This document shows positions 1 to 8,084 of a stretch of DNA of 50,263 nt, in pieces (position 1 is the stretch's first letter; every line of letters starts with the position of its first letter). The stretch spans positions 1 to 50,263 of the forward strand of contig CAYUVF010000027.1 in NCBI GenBank assembly GCA_964448045.1. The letters are read 5' to 3'. The notes under the pieces were generated by a model. The model ran no database searches. It had not been told where the DNA came from and saw only the letters and a program-made list of their open reading frames with translations. Origin of the DNA: CAYUVF01 sp964448045. GTDB taxonomy: Bacteria; Bacteroidota; Rhodothermia; Rhodothermales; Salinibacteraceae. The translations under genes and the position numbers were made by a program.

Positions 1-30
1 CACCTTCTTCAAATCGCCCGCGGCGACATG

Positions 31-62
31 GTTTTTTCAACCCTTAATTGGCATTAATATTA
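31..62 (+). promoter_or_regulatory. AT-rich leader upstream of pntA
   Basis: A short AT-rich block (TTTTTT, TTAATT, TTAATATTA) interrupts otherwise GC-rich DNA about 100 bases before the pntA start. It is the best promoter candidate for the transhydrogenase operon. I do not see the Bacteroidota -7 element (TAnnTTTG), so sigma specificity is open. Nothing else is recognisable in bases 1-163. Confidence 0.25.
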
Positions 63-163
63 CGACGCTGGGCAGCGATTCATGCTGGGGGCGTTGCATC
101 CGGCGGTGCTTTTGTGTTGTTTGAAGCAACCGTGGAGATTTCGATCCAAACGCCCGGACGTGA

Positions 164-1297
164 ATGGCCTTCCGTATTGGCATTCCCGCAGAAACCGAAT
201 CGGACGAACAGCGCGTGGCGTGCACCCCCGACGTCGCCGCGCGCCTCCTCGATTCGCTACCCGAAGTAGAGATCATCATCGAATCCGGCGCGGGGGACGG
301 TGCCCATCACTCCGATGCCGACTATGAATCCGCCGGCGTGCAGGTCGCCGATCGTGAGACGGCGTTCGCCGCGGACCTGGTTGCCAAGGTGCAGCCGCCC
401 TCATCGGAGGAGATTGCGCTGTTGCAGGCGGGGCAGTCCCTCATCGGCTTCTTGAGTCCGCTGGATCGGCCCGAGGTGGCGCAGCAATTGGCCCAGCAAG
501 GCGTGACGGCGCTCAGCATGGAGCTGGTGCCGCGCATCTCGCGGGCGCAGAAGATGGACGCGCTTTCGGCGATGAGTTCGATCGGCGGCTATCGCGCCGT
601 GCTCATCGCGGCGCACACGCTGCCGAAGTTTTTCCCGCTGTTGACGACCGCGGCCGGCACCATCAAGCCGGCAAACGTGCTTGTGATCGGCGCCGGCGTG
701 GCCGGATTGCAAGCCATCGCGACGGCCAAACGGCTCGGCGCACGGGTGGCCGGATACGACATCCGTCCGGCCGTGAAAGAGGAGGTGCAGAGCCTCGGGG
801 CCGGTTTTCTCGAGCTGCAGCTGGACACCGAAGATACCCAGACGGAAGGCGGCTACGCCAAAGAGTTGCAGCAAGAAATCCAGGAGCGCCAGCCCGAGTT
901 ACTCCGCCCGCACCTCGCCAACGCCGATGTCGTCATCAGCACCGCGCTGATTCCGGGTCGGCCCGCGCCGCTGCTCATCAACGAGGGCGCGGTCGAAGAC
1001 ATGGCGCCCGGCTCGGTCATCATGGATCTGGCCGCGCCGAATGGCGGCAACTGCGCGCTCACCGAGAAAGGCACGACCGTCACACAACACGGCGTCACGA
1101 TTCGCGGGCCGCTCAACTTGCCCGCCGAGATGCCGGTGCACGCCAGCCAGCTGTACGCCCGCACCATCGCGGCCATGGTCGAAGAGTTCGCCACCGACGA
1201 CGGCTTCACTCCCAACTTCGACGACGACATCTTCGCCGAGTCCTGCGTGGCCTACGACGGGCAGATCGTCAACGACCGCGTGAAAGAGTTGGTTTGA
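164..1297 (+). CDS. pntA: NAD(P) transhydrogenase subunit alpha, domain I
   Basis: This is the peripheral NAD(H)-binding domain of proton-translocating transhydrogenase, which uses the proton gradient to move hydride from NADH to NADP+. The 377-residue protein has the AlaDH/PNT N-terminal half and a Rossmann fold with GAGVAG at residues 176-181, followed by an Asp (GYDIRP) at the end of the second strand that suits NAD. It stops before any membrane segment, so this is the split form in which the membrane part is a separate gene, here pntAB 73 bases downstream. The ATG at 164 gives MAFRIGIPAE, the usual family N-terminus. Family assignment is firm. Confidence 0.95.
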   Translation: MAFRIGIPAETESDEQRVACTPDVAARLLDSLPEVEIIIESGAGDGAHHSDADYESAGVQVADRETAFAADLVAKVQPPSSEEIALLQAGQSLIGFLSPLDRPEVAQQLAQQGVTALSMELVPRISRAQKMDALSAMSSIGGYRAVLIAAHTLPKFFPLLTTAAGTIKPANVLVIGAGVAGLQAIATAKRLGARVAGYDIRPAVKEEVQSLGAGFLELQLDTEDTQTEGGYAKELQQEIQERQPELLRPHLANADVVISTALIPGRPAPLLINEGAVEDMAPGSVIMDLAAPNGGNCALTEKGTTVTQHGVTIRGPLNLPAEMPVHASQLYARTIAAMVEEFATDDGFTPNFDDDIFAESCVAYDGQIVNDRVKELV

Positions 1298-1312
1298 AGG
1301 GTTGGACAACAT

Positions 1313-1328
1313 GTACGTATGAACGTAC
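1313..1328. repeat. Small inverted repeat in pntA-pntAB spacer
   Basis: GTACGT and ACGTAC form a perfect 6-bp stem around a 4-base loop, 16 bases after the pntA stop codon. It lies directly before the octamer repeats. There is no T-run, so it is not a classic terminator; it could be a processing or stability hairpin inside the operon. Confidence 0.5.
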
Positions 1329-1329
1329 T

Positions 1330-1361
1330 CGTCCATTCATCCACACGTCCACTCATCCATA
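1330..1361. repeat. Octamer-period tandem repeat, pntA-pntAB spacer
   Basis: Two 16-bp units differ at two positions (CGTCCATTCATCCACA, then CGTCCACTCATCCATA). Each is itself two related octamers of the form yRTCCAyn, giving an 8-bp period over 32 bases, and a further CGT follows. The array ends 9 bases before the pntAB start codon. A related array lies in the next spacer of the operon. Confidence 0.75.
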
Positions 1362-1370
1362 CGTAAAGCT

Positions 1371-1745
1371 ATGCTCAACAACGTCATCATCTTCGTGCTG
1401 GCCGCCTTCGTCGGGATGGAGGTGCTGAGTAAAGTGCCGCAGACGCTGCACACGCCGCTGATGTCGGGCGCCAACGCCATCAGCGGCATCACGCTTGTCG
1501 GGGCTGTCGTGGCGGCGGGGATGACCGGCGGCGCCTGGGCGACGTGGATCGGATTCGCCGCGGTGATCGTGGCGACGATCAACGTCGTCGGCGGCTTCCT
1601 CGTCACCGATCGCATGCTGCAGATGTTCGCCAAGAAGGAGCGGCCCGCGCAGGTAGAAGGCGCGGAGCAACCGGCCATGCCCGCGGCCACCGACGGCCGC
1701 GCTAAAGACGCCGACACGAAGAAAGTTGCCACACCGTTTAAATAA
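1371..1745 (+). CDS. pntAB: NAD(P) transhydrogenase subunit alpha, membrane domain
   Basis: This 124-residue protein is domain IIa of the transhydrogenase, the small membrane segment that in E. coli is fused to the C-terminus of PntA. Three or four hydrophobic helices are visible: residues 1-17 (LNNVIIFVLAAFVGMEV), about 33-55 (ISGITLVGAVVAAGMTG) and about 57-82. The SGANAISGITLVGA block is the family signature. The C-terminus is a short hydrophilic Ala/Lys tail. It assembles with PntB to form the proton channel. Start ATG at 1371 sits directly after the spacer repeats. Confidence 0.93.
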   Translation: MLNNVIIFVLAAFVGMEVLSKVPQTLHTPLMSGANAISGITLVGAVVAAGMTGGAWATWIGFAAVIVATINVVGGFLVTDRMLQMFAKKERPAQVEGAEQPAMPAATDGRAKDADTKKVATPFK

Positions 1746-1785
1746 GAATAGATGAGCGGAGAAAAGGAGGAGGGGAAGAGAAGGC

Positions 1786-1817
1786 ATCCATTCGCCCTTT
1801 CTTCCATTCGTCCTTTC
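1786..1817. repeat. Octamer-period tandem repeat, pntAB-pntB spacer
   Basis: Two adjacent 16-bp units (ATCCATTCGCCCTTTC, then TTCCATTCGTCCTTTC) differ at two positions and again have an 8-bp inner period. They share the TCCATTC core with the array at 1330-1361. A purine-rich stretch (1756-1783) lies just before, and its GGAAGAGAAGG could pair imperfectly with CCCTTTCTTCC inside the array, so a hairpin in the spacer RNA is possible. Confidence 0.7.
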
Positions 1818-1853
1818 AATTCCCAAACTCTCCCACCCAGTACCTCGACCGAT

Positions 1854-3278
1854 ATGCAAGGCGTCATCAACTTGGCCTATCTGATTTCGGCCGTGCTCTT
1901 TATTTTTGGGCTCAAGCGCCTGCAGTCGCCCGCGACGGCGCGGCGCGGCAACGTGATCGCCTCGATGGGCATGCTCGTGGCCGTGGTTGCGACGCTTTTC
2001 CTGTACGACATTCTGGATCCGTGGATGATCGTCGCGGGCCTCGCCGTCGGCGGGGCGATTGGCGTCGTGCTCGCGCGGCAGGTGGAGATGACGGCCATGC
2101 CGGAGCTGGTGGCCGCCTTCAACGGCTTCGGCGGATTGGCCTCAGCCTTGGTGGCCAGCGCGGAGGTCGCCCAGTACGTCGGCGAGGCGCGGCTGGTCGA
2201 TGTGGAGGCGTTCGGCGCGGTGTCGGCGATTACCATCGCCCTGTCGATCCTGATCGGCACCATCACGTTCTCGGGCAGCTTCATCGCCTTCGGCAAGCTC
2301 AACGGCACGCTTTCGGGCAACCCCGTGTCGTTTCCCGGCATGCGCGTGCTGACGAGCCTGCTCATCCTCGGCAGCCTCGCCGGCATCGTCTTCATGGTGA
2401 TCGAATCGGGCACCTTTCCGGCCGTCGAGTTCCGGATGATTTACGCCGTCAGCGGATTGGGCGTTGCGGCGCTGATTCTTGGCGTGCTGCTCGTGATTCC
2501 GATCGGCGGAGCGGATATGCCGGTGGTGGTCTCGCTCCTCAACTCGTACTCGGGCCTCGCCGCCGCCGCCACCGGGTTTGTGCTCGACAACACGGCGCTC
2601 ATCGTGAGCGGCACGCTCGTCGGCGCCGCCGGCTTCATCCTGACGGTCATTATGTGCGATGCGATGAACCGCTCGCTTGTGAACGTGCTGCTCGGCGGCT
2701 TCGGCGGAGACGCGGGCGGTCCGGCGGTCGACGTGCCGGAGGGGCGCACGGTCAACGAGACCTCGCCCGAGGACACCGCCATCCTGCTCAGCTACGCCGA
2801 GAAAGTGATCGTCGTGCCGGGCTACGGACTCGCCGTGGCGCAGGCGCAGCACGCCGTCCGCGAACTGGCCGATTTGCTCGAAGAGCGCGGCACCGAGGTC
2901 AAGTACGCGATCCATCCAGTCGCCGGCCGCATGCCGGGGCACATGAACGTGCTGCTGGCCGAAGCGAACGTGCCGTACGATCAGCTCTTTGAGATGGATG
3001 AGATCAACAGCGAGTTCGAGACAACGGATGTGGCGCTCGTCATTGGCGCGAACGATGTGGTCAATCCCGCGGCGCGCGAGGACGAAGACAGCCCGATTTA
3101 CGGCATGCCCATCCTCAACGTCGACGAATCCGACACCACCGTCATCATCAAGCGCAGCCTCAGCCCCGGCTACTCCGGCGTGCCGAACGACCTGTTCTAC
3201 CGGCCGAACACGCGGATGCTCTTTGCCGATGCGAAAGAAGCCGTGAGCGGCATCATCGACGCGGTGAAGGCGGCGTAA
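1854..3278 (+). CDS. pntB: NAD(P) transhydrogenase subunit beta
   Basis: PntB carries membrane domain IIb (residues 1 to about 275, roughly nine hydrophobic helices) and the NADP(H)-binding domain III at the C-terminus (about 310-474). Domain III has the VPGYGLAVAQAQ nucleotide loop and the VIGANDVVNPAA and KRSLSPGYSGV motifs of the family. I chose ATG 1854 (MQGVINLAYL), giving 474 residues. The frame stays open back to an ATG at 1752, but that adds 34 polar residues encoded by the spacer repeats that no homologue should have. It completes a pntA-pntAB-pntB operon. Confidence 0.95.
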   Translation: MQGVINLAYLISAVLFIFGLKRLQSPATARRGNVIASMGMLVAVVATLFLYDILDPWMIVAGLAVGGAIGVVLARQVEMTAMPELVAAFNGFGGLASALVASAEVAQYVGEARLVDVEAFGAVSAITIALSILIGTITFSGSFIAFGKLNGTLSGNPVSFPGMRVLTSLLILGSLAGIVFMVIESGTFPAVEFRMIYAVSGLGVAALILGVLLVIPIGGADMPVVVSLLNSYSGLAAAATGFVLDNTALIVSGTLVGAAGFILTVIMCDAMNRSLVNVLLGGFGGDAGGPAVDVPEGRTVNETSPEDTAILLSYAEKVIVVPGYGLAVAQAQHAVRELADLLEERGTEVKYAIHPVAGRMPGHMNVLLAEANVPYDQLFEMDEINSEFETTDVALVIGANDVVNPAAREDEDSPIYGMPILNVDESDTTVIIKRSLSPGYSGVPNDLFYRPNTRMLFADAKEAVSGIIDAVKAA

Positions 3279-3343
3279 CCTCCGCCCGATCGGCGCGTTA
3301 AAGCAGAGCGAAATTAACCTATCGAACGGACTGGCGCGCTGCC

Positions 3344-3904
3344 ATGGAAGCCACCGCAACTCAACCCCATCGGTTCACGCGGGCGCAATACGAGCAGATG
3401 ATCGAAGCGGGTATCTTCGGTGAAGATGACCGCGTGGAGCTGATTGAAGGGGACATCCGACCGATGAGTCCACAGAATAGTGCGCATAGGGCCGCCGTCA
3501 CGTTAGCGAACTATGCGCTGATGGCAGTCTGTCCAGACGATGTTCACATCCGGACTCAAGGCCCGATCGCGCTTGGAGATGTCTCGGAGCCTGAACCCGA
3601 TGTAACGATCGTTCGCGGAAATCCGCGCGATTTTTCCGAGCACCATCCGGGGCCGAATGAGATTGCGCTTATCATCGAAGTCGCTGACAGCTCGCTGGAG
3701 CACGATTGGGAAACGAAGCGCCGCCTCTACGCCCGGCACGGCATCCCGGAGTACTGGATCGTGAATCTGCGCGATGAGCAGGTCGAGGTCTTCCAGACAC
3801 CGCAGTCGGATGACTACGCCACAAAGCACACCCACGCTACGGGCACACTCACGCCCTCGCTCGCGCCCGATCAGCGCGTGCCGGTGGCCGACCTGCTGCC
3901 CTGA
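3344..3904 (+). CDS. Uma2 family (DUF820) putative nuclease
   Basis: This 186-residue protein has the PD-(D/E)XK-type fold signature of the Uma2/DUF820 family: RVELIEGDI (residues 30-38), EPEPDV with Asp86, IIEVADSS with Glu112, and Lys125 followed by YARHGIPEYWIVNL. All putative metal-binding residues are present. The family is expanded in cyanobacteria and some Bacteroidota, and its biological role is poorly defined. Its 3' end overlaps the 3' end of the convergent tesA-like gene by 34 bases. It is not obviously linked to its neighbours and may be a recent arrival. Confidence 0.88.
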   Translation: MEATATQPHRFTRAQYEQMIEAGIFGEDDRVELIEGDIRPMSPQNSAHRAAVTLANYALMAVCPDDVHIRTQGPIALGDVSEPEPDVTIVRGNPRDFSEHHPGPNEIALIIEVADSSLEHDWETKRRLYARHGIPEYWIVNLRDEQVEVFQTPQSDDYATKHTHATGTLTPSLAPDQRVPVADLLP

Positions 3905-4641
3905 GCGGGGAGCGACTGCCGGAGCGAATCGAGCATCGGCCGCAGGTAGTCCCACGCGTTCTGTGCGACCCGCCGGTGGCCGGCCGCCGTCGGATGGATG
4001 CCGTCCGATTGCATGAGGCGATCCACCCCGCCGACGCCTTCGAGGATGAAGGGAATCAGCGTCACGTTGTCGTTCTGGCGGGCGAGCTCCGGATAGATGG
4101 ATCGGAATGCCTGCGTGTAGTCCTGGCCGAGGTTGGGCGGAATCTGCATGCCGGCGAGCAGGATCTGCACCTCCGGATAGCGTGCGGTCGTGGTGTCGAT
4201 GATGGCCTGCAGGTTCTGGCGCGTGGCCGCGACGTTCGTGCCGCGCAGGCCGTCGTTACCGCCCAGTTCGAGCAGCAGCACATCGACCGGGTTGCGCAGC
4301 AGCCAGCCGACCCGCCGCAGTCCGCCCGCCGTCGTCTCGCCGCTGACGCCCGCGTTCACGATGGTGATGGGCCAGCCGAGCGAATCGACCTTTTCCTGCA
4401 GCCGCGCGGGAAAGGCCTCTTCGGAGTCGACCCCTGCGCCCGCGGCGATGCTGTTTCCCAGCACGAGCACCCGAATCGAGGCGCTATCGGTTGGCGCTGT
4501 CGCGGCGGAATCCGGCCCATCGGGGGCGCGCGTCGTCGCTGGTGTCTCCGATGGCGTCGGCGAGCGTGACGATTCCGTTCCGCATCCGGCAAGCAGGAGA
4601 ACAGAACCGAGGACGAGAAGGTACAGGGGACGCGGTAGCAT
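3871..4641 (-). CDS. tesA: GDSL-type esterase lipoprotein (TesA-like)
   Basis: A 256-residue SGNH/GDSL hydrolase of the arylesterase/TesA group. Residues 1-20 are a lipoprotein signal ending in the lipobox LAGC with Cys20, so it should be lipid-anchored outside the inner membrane. A low-complexity Ser/Thr/Pro linker follows (21-55). Catalytic blocks are complete: GNS with Ser64, GGND (127-130) and DGIHP with Asp213 and His216. It is divergent from a YbbA/YbbP-type transporter, the same arrangement as tesA-ybbA-ybbP in E. coli. Its natural substrate cannot be read from sequence; lysophospholipid or ester hydrolysis is likely. Confidence 0.9.
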   Translation of the reverse strand: MLPRPLYLLVLGSVLLLAGCGTESSRSPTPSETPATTRAPDGPDSAATAPTDSASIRVLVLGNSIAAGAGVDSEEAFPARLQEKVDSLGWPITIVNAGVSGETTAGGLRRVGWLLRNPVDVLLLELGGNDGLRGTNVAATRQNLQAIIDTTTARYPEVQILLAGMQIPPNLGQDYTQAFRSIYPELARQNDNVTLIPFILEGVGGVDRLMQSDGIHPTAAGHRRVAQNAWDYLRPMLDSLRQSLPAQGSRSATGTR

Positions 4642-4677
4642 CGGGGCAGAAGCTCAATCCAAAAAGGTCCCGATGCT
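4637..4677. promoter_or_regulatory. 9-bp dyad in tesA/ybbA divergent region
   Basis: AGCATCGGG (4637-4645) and CCCGATGCT (4669-4677) are perfect inverted repeats separated by 23 bases. The tesA start codon (4639-4641) lies inside one arm, so in the tesA transcript the hairpin would bury the start codon. As DNA it could be an operator for both divergent genes. Confidence 0.4.
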
Positions 4678-4715
4678 CAACCGGACACGTGTTTTCAGGT
4701 TTCCCCCTGCGCTCC

Positions 4716-5426
4716 ATGGCCCACTCCGTTCTCTCTGTTCGCCACCTCACCAAGCGCTTCGACAGCGGCAACCGGATGCTCACCGTCCTCGACGACGTCA
4801 CCTTCGACGTGGCCGAGGGCGAGACGTGCGCGGTCGTCGGGCCCTCGGGCAGCGGCAAGACGACGCTGCTGGGCCTCTGTGCCGGGCTCGACCACCCGTC
4901 CGAAGGCACCGTCACCCTCTGCGGCGTCGAGCTGAATCCGCTGACGGAGGACGAGCGCGCCGAGGTGCGCAACCAGCACGTCGGCTTCGTCTTCCAGACG
5001 TTCCGGCTGATCCCCACGCTCACCGCCCTCGAAAATGTGATGGTGCCCGCCGAGCTGCGCGGCACCTCCGACGTGCGCGATCGGGCGGCGCATCTGCTCG
5101 ATGAAGTCGGGCTGGGGGATCGGCTCGATCACTACCCCGTCCAGCTCTCGGGCGGGGAGCGCCAGCGCGTCTCTCTCGCCCGCGCCTTCATCAACAAGCC
5201 CCGCATCCTCTTCGCCGATGAGCCCACCGGCAACCTCGACGCCGAAACGGCCGCGACGATCGAAGATCTGCTGTTCGATCTGAACCGCACCGCGGGGACG
5301 ACGCTCGTGCTCGTGACGCACAACCTCGAACTGGCTCAAAAGACGGGTCGGGTTATCCGGCTGCGCGGCGGCCAGATGGAAGCGGATGAGGCTACAGCGG
5401 TCAACGTGGCATCCGCATCGGCGTAG
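4716..5426 (+). CDS. ybbA: ABC transporter ATP-binding protein (YbbA/LolD-like)
   Basis: A 236-residue ATPase of the MacB/LolD group that energises mechanotransmission or lipoprotein-release type transporters. Visible motifs are Walker A GPSGSGKT (42-49), a Q-loop (VFQTFRLIP), the signature LSGGERQRV, Walker B ILFADEPTGNLD and the H-loop VTHN. ATG 4716 (MAHSVLSV) is the natural start, although the frame is open further upstream across the divergent tesA gene. The permease follows after 51 bases. Divergent tesA and this pair match the E. coli tesA-ybbA-ybbP locus. Confidence 0.92.
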   Translation: MAHSVLSVRHLTKRFDSGNRMLTVLDDVTFDVAEGETCAVVGPSGSGKTTLLGLCAGLDHPSEGTVTLCGVELNPLTEDERAEVRNQHVGFVFQTFRLIPTLTALENVMVPAELRGTSDVRDRAAHLLDEVGLGDRLDHYPVQLSGGERQRVSLARAFINKPRILFADEPTGNLDAETAATIEDLLFDLNRTAGTTLVLVTHNLELAQKTGRVIRLRGGQMEADEATAVNVASASA

Positions 5427-5477
5427 GTCCCATCTGATTTAGCGCTTCTTCAACGCTCCACTCTCTGGTTCCGATTG

Positions 5478-8021
5478 ATGAGTGATCTCCCCTGGACCCT
5501 CAAGATGGCGTGGCGTGACAGCCGCGGCAGCCGGAAGCGCCTCGCGCTGTACCTCTCGTCGATGGTGCTCGGCGTCGCGGCGCTCGTGGCGATTAACGGC
5601 TTCGGACAGAACCTGGAGCGGACGGTCGACAACGAGGCGAAAACGCTCTTGGGTGCCGACCTGCTGATCGAGCGCGAGGCGCCGTTTGCCGACTCGACGG
5701 AGGCGCTGTTCGATTCGCTGGGCGGCGAGCAGGCACGACGCGTCGAGTTTTCGACGATGGCGTATTTCCCCAAATCGGATGGGACGCGCCTCGTCAGCGT
5801 GCGGGCGACGGAGGGCGGCTATCCGTTCTACGGCGAGATGGTGACGGAGCCTGCCGAGGCCGCCTCGACGTACCGCACCGGGCGCAACGCGGTGCTCGAT
5901 GGCGCGCTGCTCCAGCAGTTCGGCATGGGCGTGGGAGATTCGGTCCGAATCGGGCAAAAGCACTATCGGATCGCGGGTGAGGTGCTGCAGACGCCCCGCG
6001 AGTCGTCATTGATGAGCGCCATCAGCCCGCGCATCTACATCCCGCGGGCCGGGCTCGACACGACGCTCTTCCAGCGTGGCAGCCGGGTCGAGTATCAGGT
6101 CTTTTTCAAGTTTGCGGCGGACCGCGACGGGGAAGAAATCGCCAAAAGCATGTTGCCGCACGCCCGTCAGCAGGACCTCCGCATCGAAACGGTGGAGGAA
6201 GAGGCCGAGGACTGGCGCGAGGGGCTGACGAATCTGTACCGCTTCCTGAGCCTCGTCGGGTTCGTGGCGCTGCTGCTGGGGAGCCTGGGCGTCGCAAGCG
6301 CTGTGCATGTCTACGTTCGCCAGCGCATCGAGACGATCGCGGTGCTGCGCTGTCTGGGAGCCAAGGCCAGGCACACGTTCCGGATTTATCTGGTGCAGGC
6401 CGGCCTGATGGGTCTGCTGGGCGCAACGGTCGGGTGTGTCCTTGGCGTAGGCGTGCAGGTGCTCGTTCCGCGCCTCCTCGCCGATTTCCTGCCCGTAGCC
6501 GTCACGTTTGCGTTTTCGTGGCAGGCCGTGGGGCTGGGGTTGGGCATCGGGCTGGGGGTGACGCTGCTGTTTGCGTTGCTGCCCCTGTTGCGCGTGCGCA
6601 ACGTTTCGCCGCTGCTGGCGCTGCGCTCCGACATCGAGATGCCCGACAGTCCGTGGCGCGATCCGCTGCGGTGGGGAGTGGGACTACTTCTGGCGGGCGG
6701 CATCACGGGCTTCGCGGTCACGCAGGCGCCCGAGTGGGAGTTCGGGCTCGGCTATGCGGGAGGGCTCGTCGCCGTGTTCGGCCTGCTCGGCCTCGTCGCC
6801 AAAGGCATCATGTGGGGCGCGCGCCGCTTCTTCCCGACGTCGTGGAGCTATCCGTGGCGCCAGGGGCTGGCCAATCTGTACCGCCCGCACAACCAGACCA
6901 CCGTGCTGATGCTCGCGCTCGGCCTCGGCACATTCCTGATTATGACCCTCTTCCTGGTCCAGCGCACCGTGTTGGAGCAGATTCAGATCACGGGCGGCAC
7001 GGAGGGGCGGCCCAACATCGTACTGTTCGACGTGCAATCGGATCAGGTGGAGGGCGTGCGCGACATCATTCGCGGCGAGGGGTTGCCGGTGATTCGCGAC
7101 GTGCCGATCGTGCAGATGCGCCTGCAGCGCGTGAAGGGGCGGACGATCCAAGAGATCCGTGACGACTCGACCACGCGCGCGACGTGGGCCCACCGCCGCG
7201 ACTATCGCTCGACGTATCGCGATTCGCTGATCGACTCGGAAACGCTGGTGGCGGGCGAGTTCGTTTCGGAGTTTCAAGGAGATCCATTTGCGGCCGATGT
7301 GGCGGTCCCCATCTCCATCGAGCAAGAGATCGCCGGGGAGCTGGAGGTGGGCCTCGGCGATACGCTCACGTTCGATGTGCAGGGCGTGCCATTGCAGGCG
7401 CGCGTGGCGAGCCTGCGTGAGGTCGATTGGCAGCGCATCCAGACCAATTTTTTCGTCGTCTTCCCCGAAGGCGTGCTCGAAGACGCCCCGCAGATGCATG
7501 TGGTGCTGAGCCGCGCCGAAACCGACGCCGCCTCGGGAGCGGTGCAGAGCCAGATCGTCCAAAACTACCCGAACATCTCCGCGATCGACCTGTCGCTGGT
7601 GCTTTCGACCTTCGATGCGCTGTTCAGCCGCCTTGCGTTCGTGATCCGCTTTATGGCGCTGTTCAGCATCCTGACGGGGCTGATCGTGCTCGTCGGGGCC
7701 GTGGTGGTGAGCCGCTATCAGCGCATCGAAGAGAGCGTGCTGCTGAAGACGCTGGGCGCTTCCCGGCGGACGGTGATGAAGATTATGACAATCGAGTACT
7801 TCTTCCTCGGCATCTTCGCGGCGCTGACGGGCATCGTGCTGGCCCTCGGGGGAAGTTGGGCGCTCTCGTACTTCGTCTTTGAGGGCCCCTTCGTTGCCGC
7901 ACCCCTCCCGCTGATCGGCGCCGTGGCGGTGGTCACGGGCCTGACGATCCTCATCGGGCTGGTGAACAGCCGCGGCATCTACGGGCGGCCGCCCCTCGAA
8001 GTCCTCCGCGCCGAGGTGTAG
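5478..8021 (+). CDS. ybbP: FtsX-like ABC transporter permease (YbbP family)
   Basis: An 847-residue permease with the ten-helix YbbP plan: one helix at about 22-42, a large extracytoplasmic MacB-type domain, a first FtsX block with helices about 250-410, two or three further central helices to about 500, a second extracytoplasmic domain, and a final FtsX block near 720-830 (RFMALFSILTGLIVLVGA, then the TLGASRRTVMKI coupling region). It should pair with the ATPase encoded just upstream. ATG 5478 is preferred over the TTG one codon earlier. Cargo is unknown; the tesA linkage suggests envelope lipids or lipoproteins. Confidence 0.9.
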   Translation: MSDLPWTLKMAWRDSRGSRKRLALYLSSMVLGVAALVAINGFGQNLERTVDNEAKTLLGADLLIEREAPFADSTEALFDSLGGEQARRVEFSTMAYFPKSDGTRLVSVRATEGGYPFYGEMVTEPAEAASTYRTGRNAVLDGALLQQFGMGVGDSVRIGQKHYRIAGEVLQTPRESSLMSAISPRIYIPRAGLDTTLFQRGSRVEYQVFFKFAADRDGEEIAKSMLPHARQQDLRIETVEEEAEDWREGLTNLYRFLSLVGFVALLLGSLGVASAVHVYVRQRIETIAVLRCLGAKARHTFRIYLVQAGLMGLLGATVGCVLGVGVQVLVPRLLADFLPVAVTFAFSWQAVGLGLGIGLGVTLLFALLPLLRVRNVSPLLALRSDIEMPDSPWRDPLRWGVGLLLAGGITGFAVTQAPEWEFGLGYAGGLVAVFGLLGLVAKGIMWGARRFFPTSWSYPWRQGLANLYRPHNQTTVLMLALGLGTFLIMTLFLVQRTVLEQIQITGGTEGRPNIVLFDVQSDQVEGVRDIIRGEGLPVIRDVPIVQMRLQRVKGRTIQEIRDDSTTRATWAHRRDYRSTYRDSLIDSETLVAGEFVSEFQGDPFAADVAVPISIEQEIAGELEVGLGDTLTFDVQGVPLQARVASLREVDWQRIQTNFFVVFPEGVLEDAPQMHVVLSRAETDAASGAVQSQIVQNYPNISAIDLSLVLSTFDALFSRLAFVIRFMALFSILTGLIVLVGAVVVSRYQRIEESVLLKTLGASRRTVMKIMTIEYFFLGIFAALTGIVLALGGSWALSYFVFEGPFVAAPLPLIGAVAVVTGLTILIGLVNSRGIYGRPPLEVLRAEV

Positions 8022-8025
8022 CCAT

Positions 8026-8058
8026 AAAAATGGCGGTCCGCATGGATCCGGACCGCCA
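8026..8058 (-). terminator. Rho-independent terminator of the 70-residue gene
   Basis: TGGCGGTCCG (8031-8040) and CGGACCGCCA (8049-8058) form a perfect 10-bp stem around an 8-base loop. Five A residues at 8026-8030 give a U-run when read on the minus strand, so it terminates the minus-strand gene that ends at 8085. It may also block read-through from ybbP on the plus strand. Confidence 0.85.
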
Positions 8059-8084
8059 CGTTCAGTACACTGATTACGCGCGGG

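Noticed and set aside
1752..1853. Earlier ATG for pntB, preceding a strong AAGGAGG
   Set aside because: The purine run lies downstream of that ATG, and the added residues come from tandem spacer repeats; ATG 1854 gives the family N-terminus.
2142..3359. Long minus-strand open frame opposite pntB
   Set aside because: Arg/His/Asp-rich translation with no family features; it is the antisense shadow of a clear pntB gene in GC-rich DNA.
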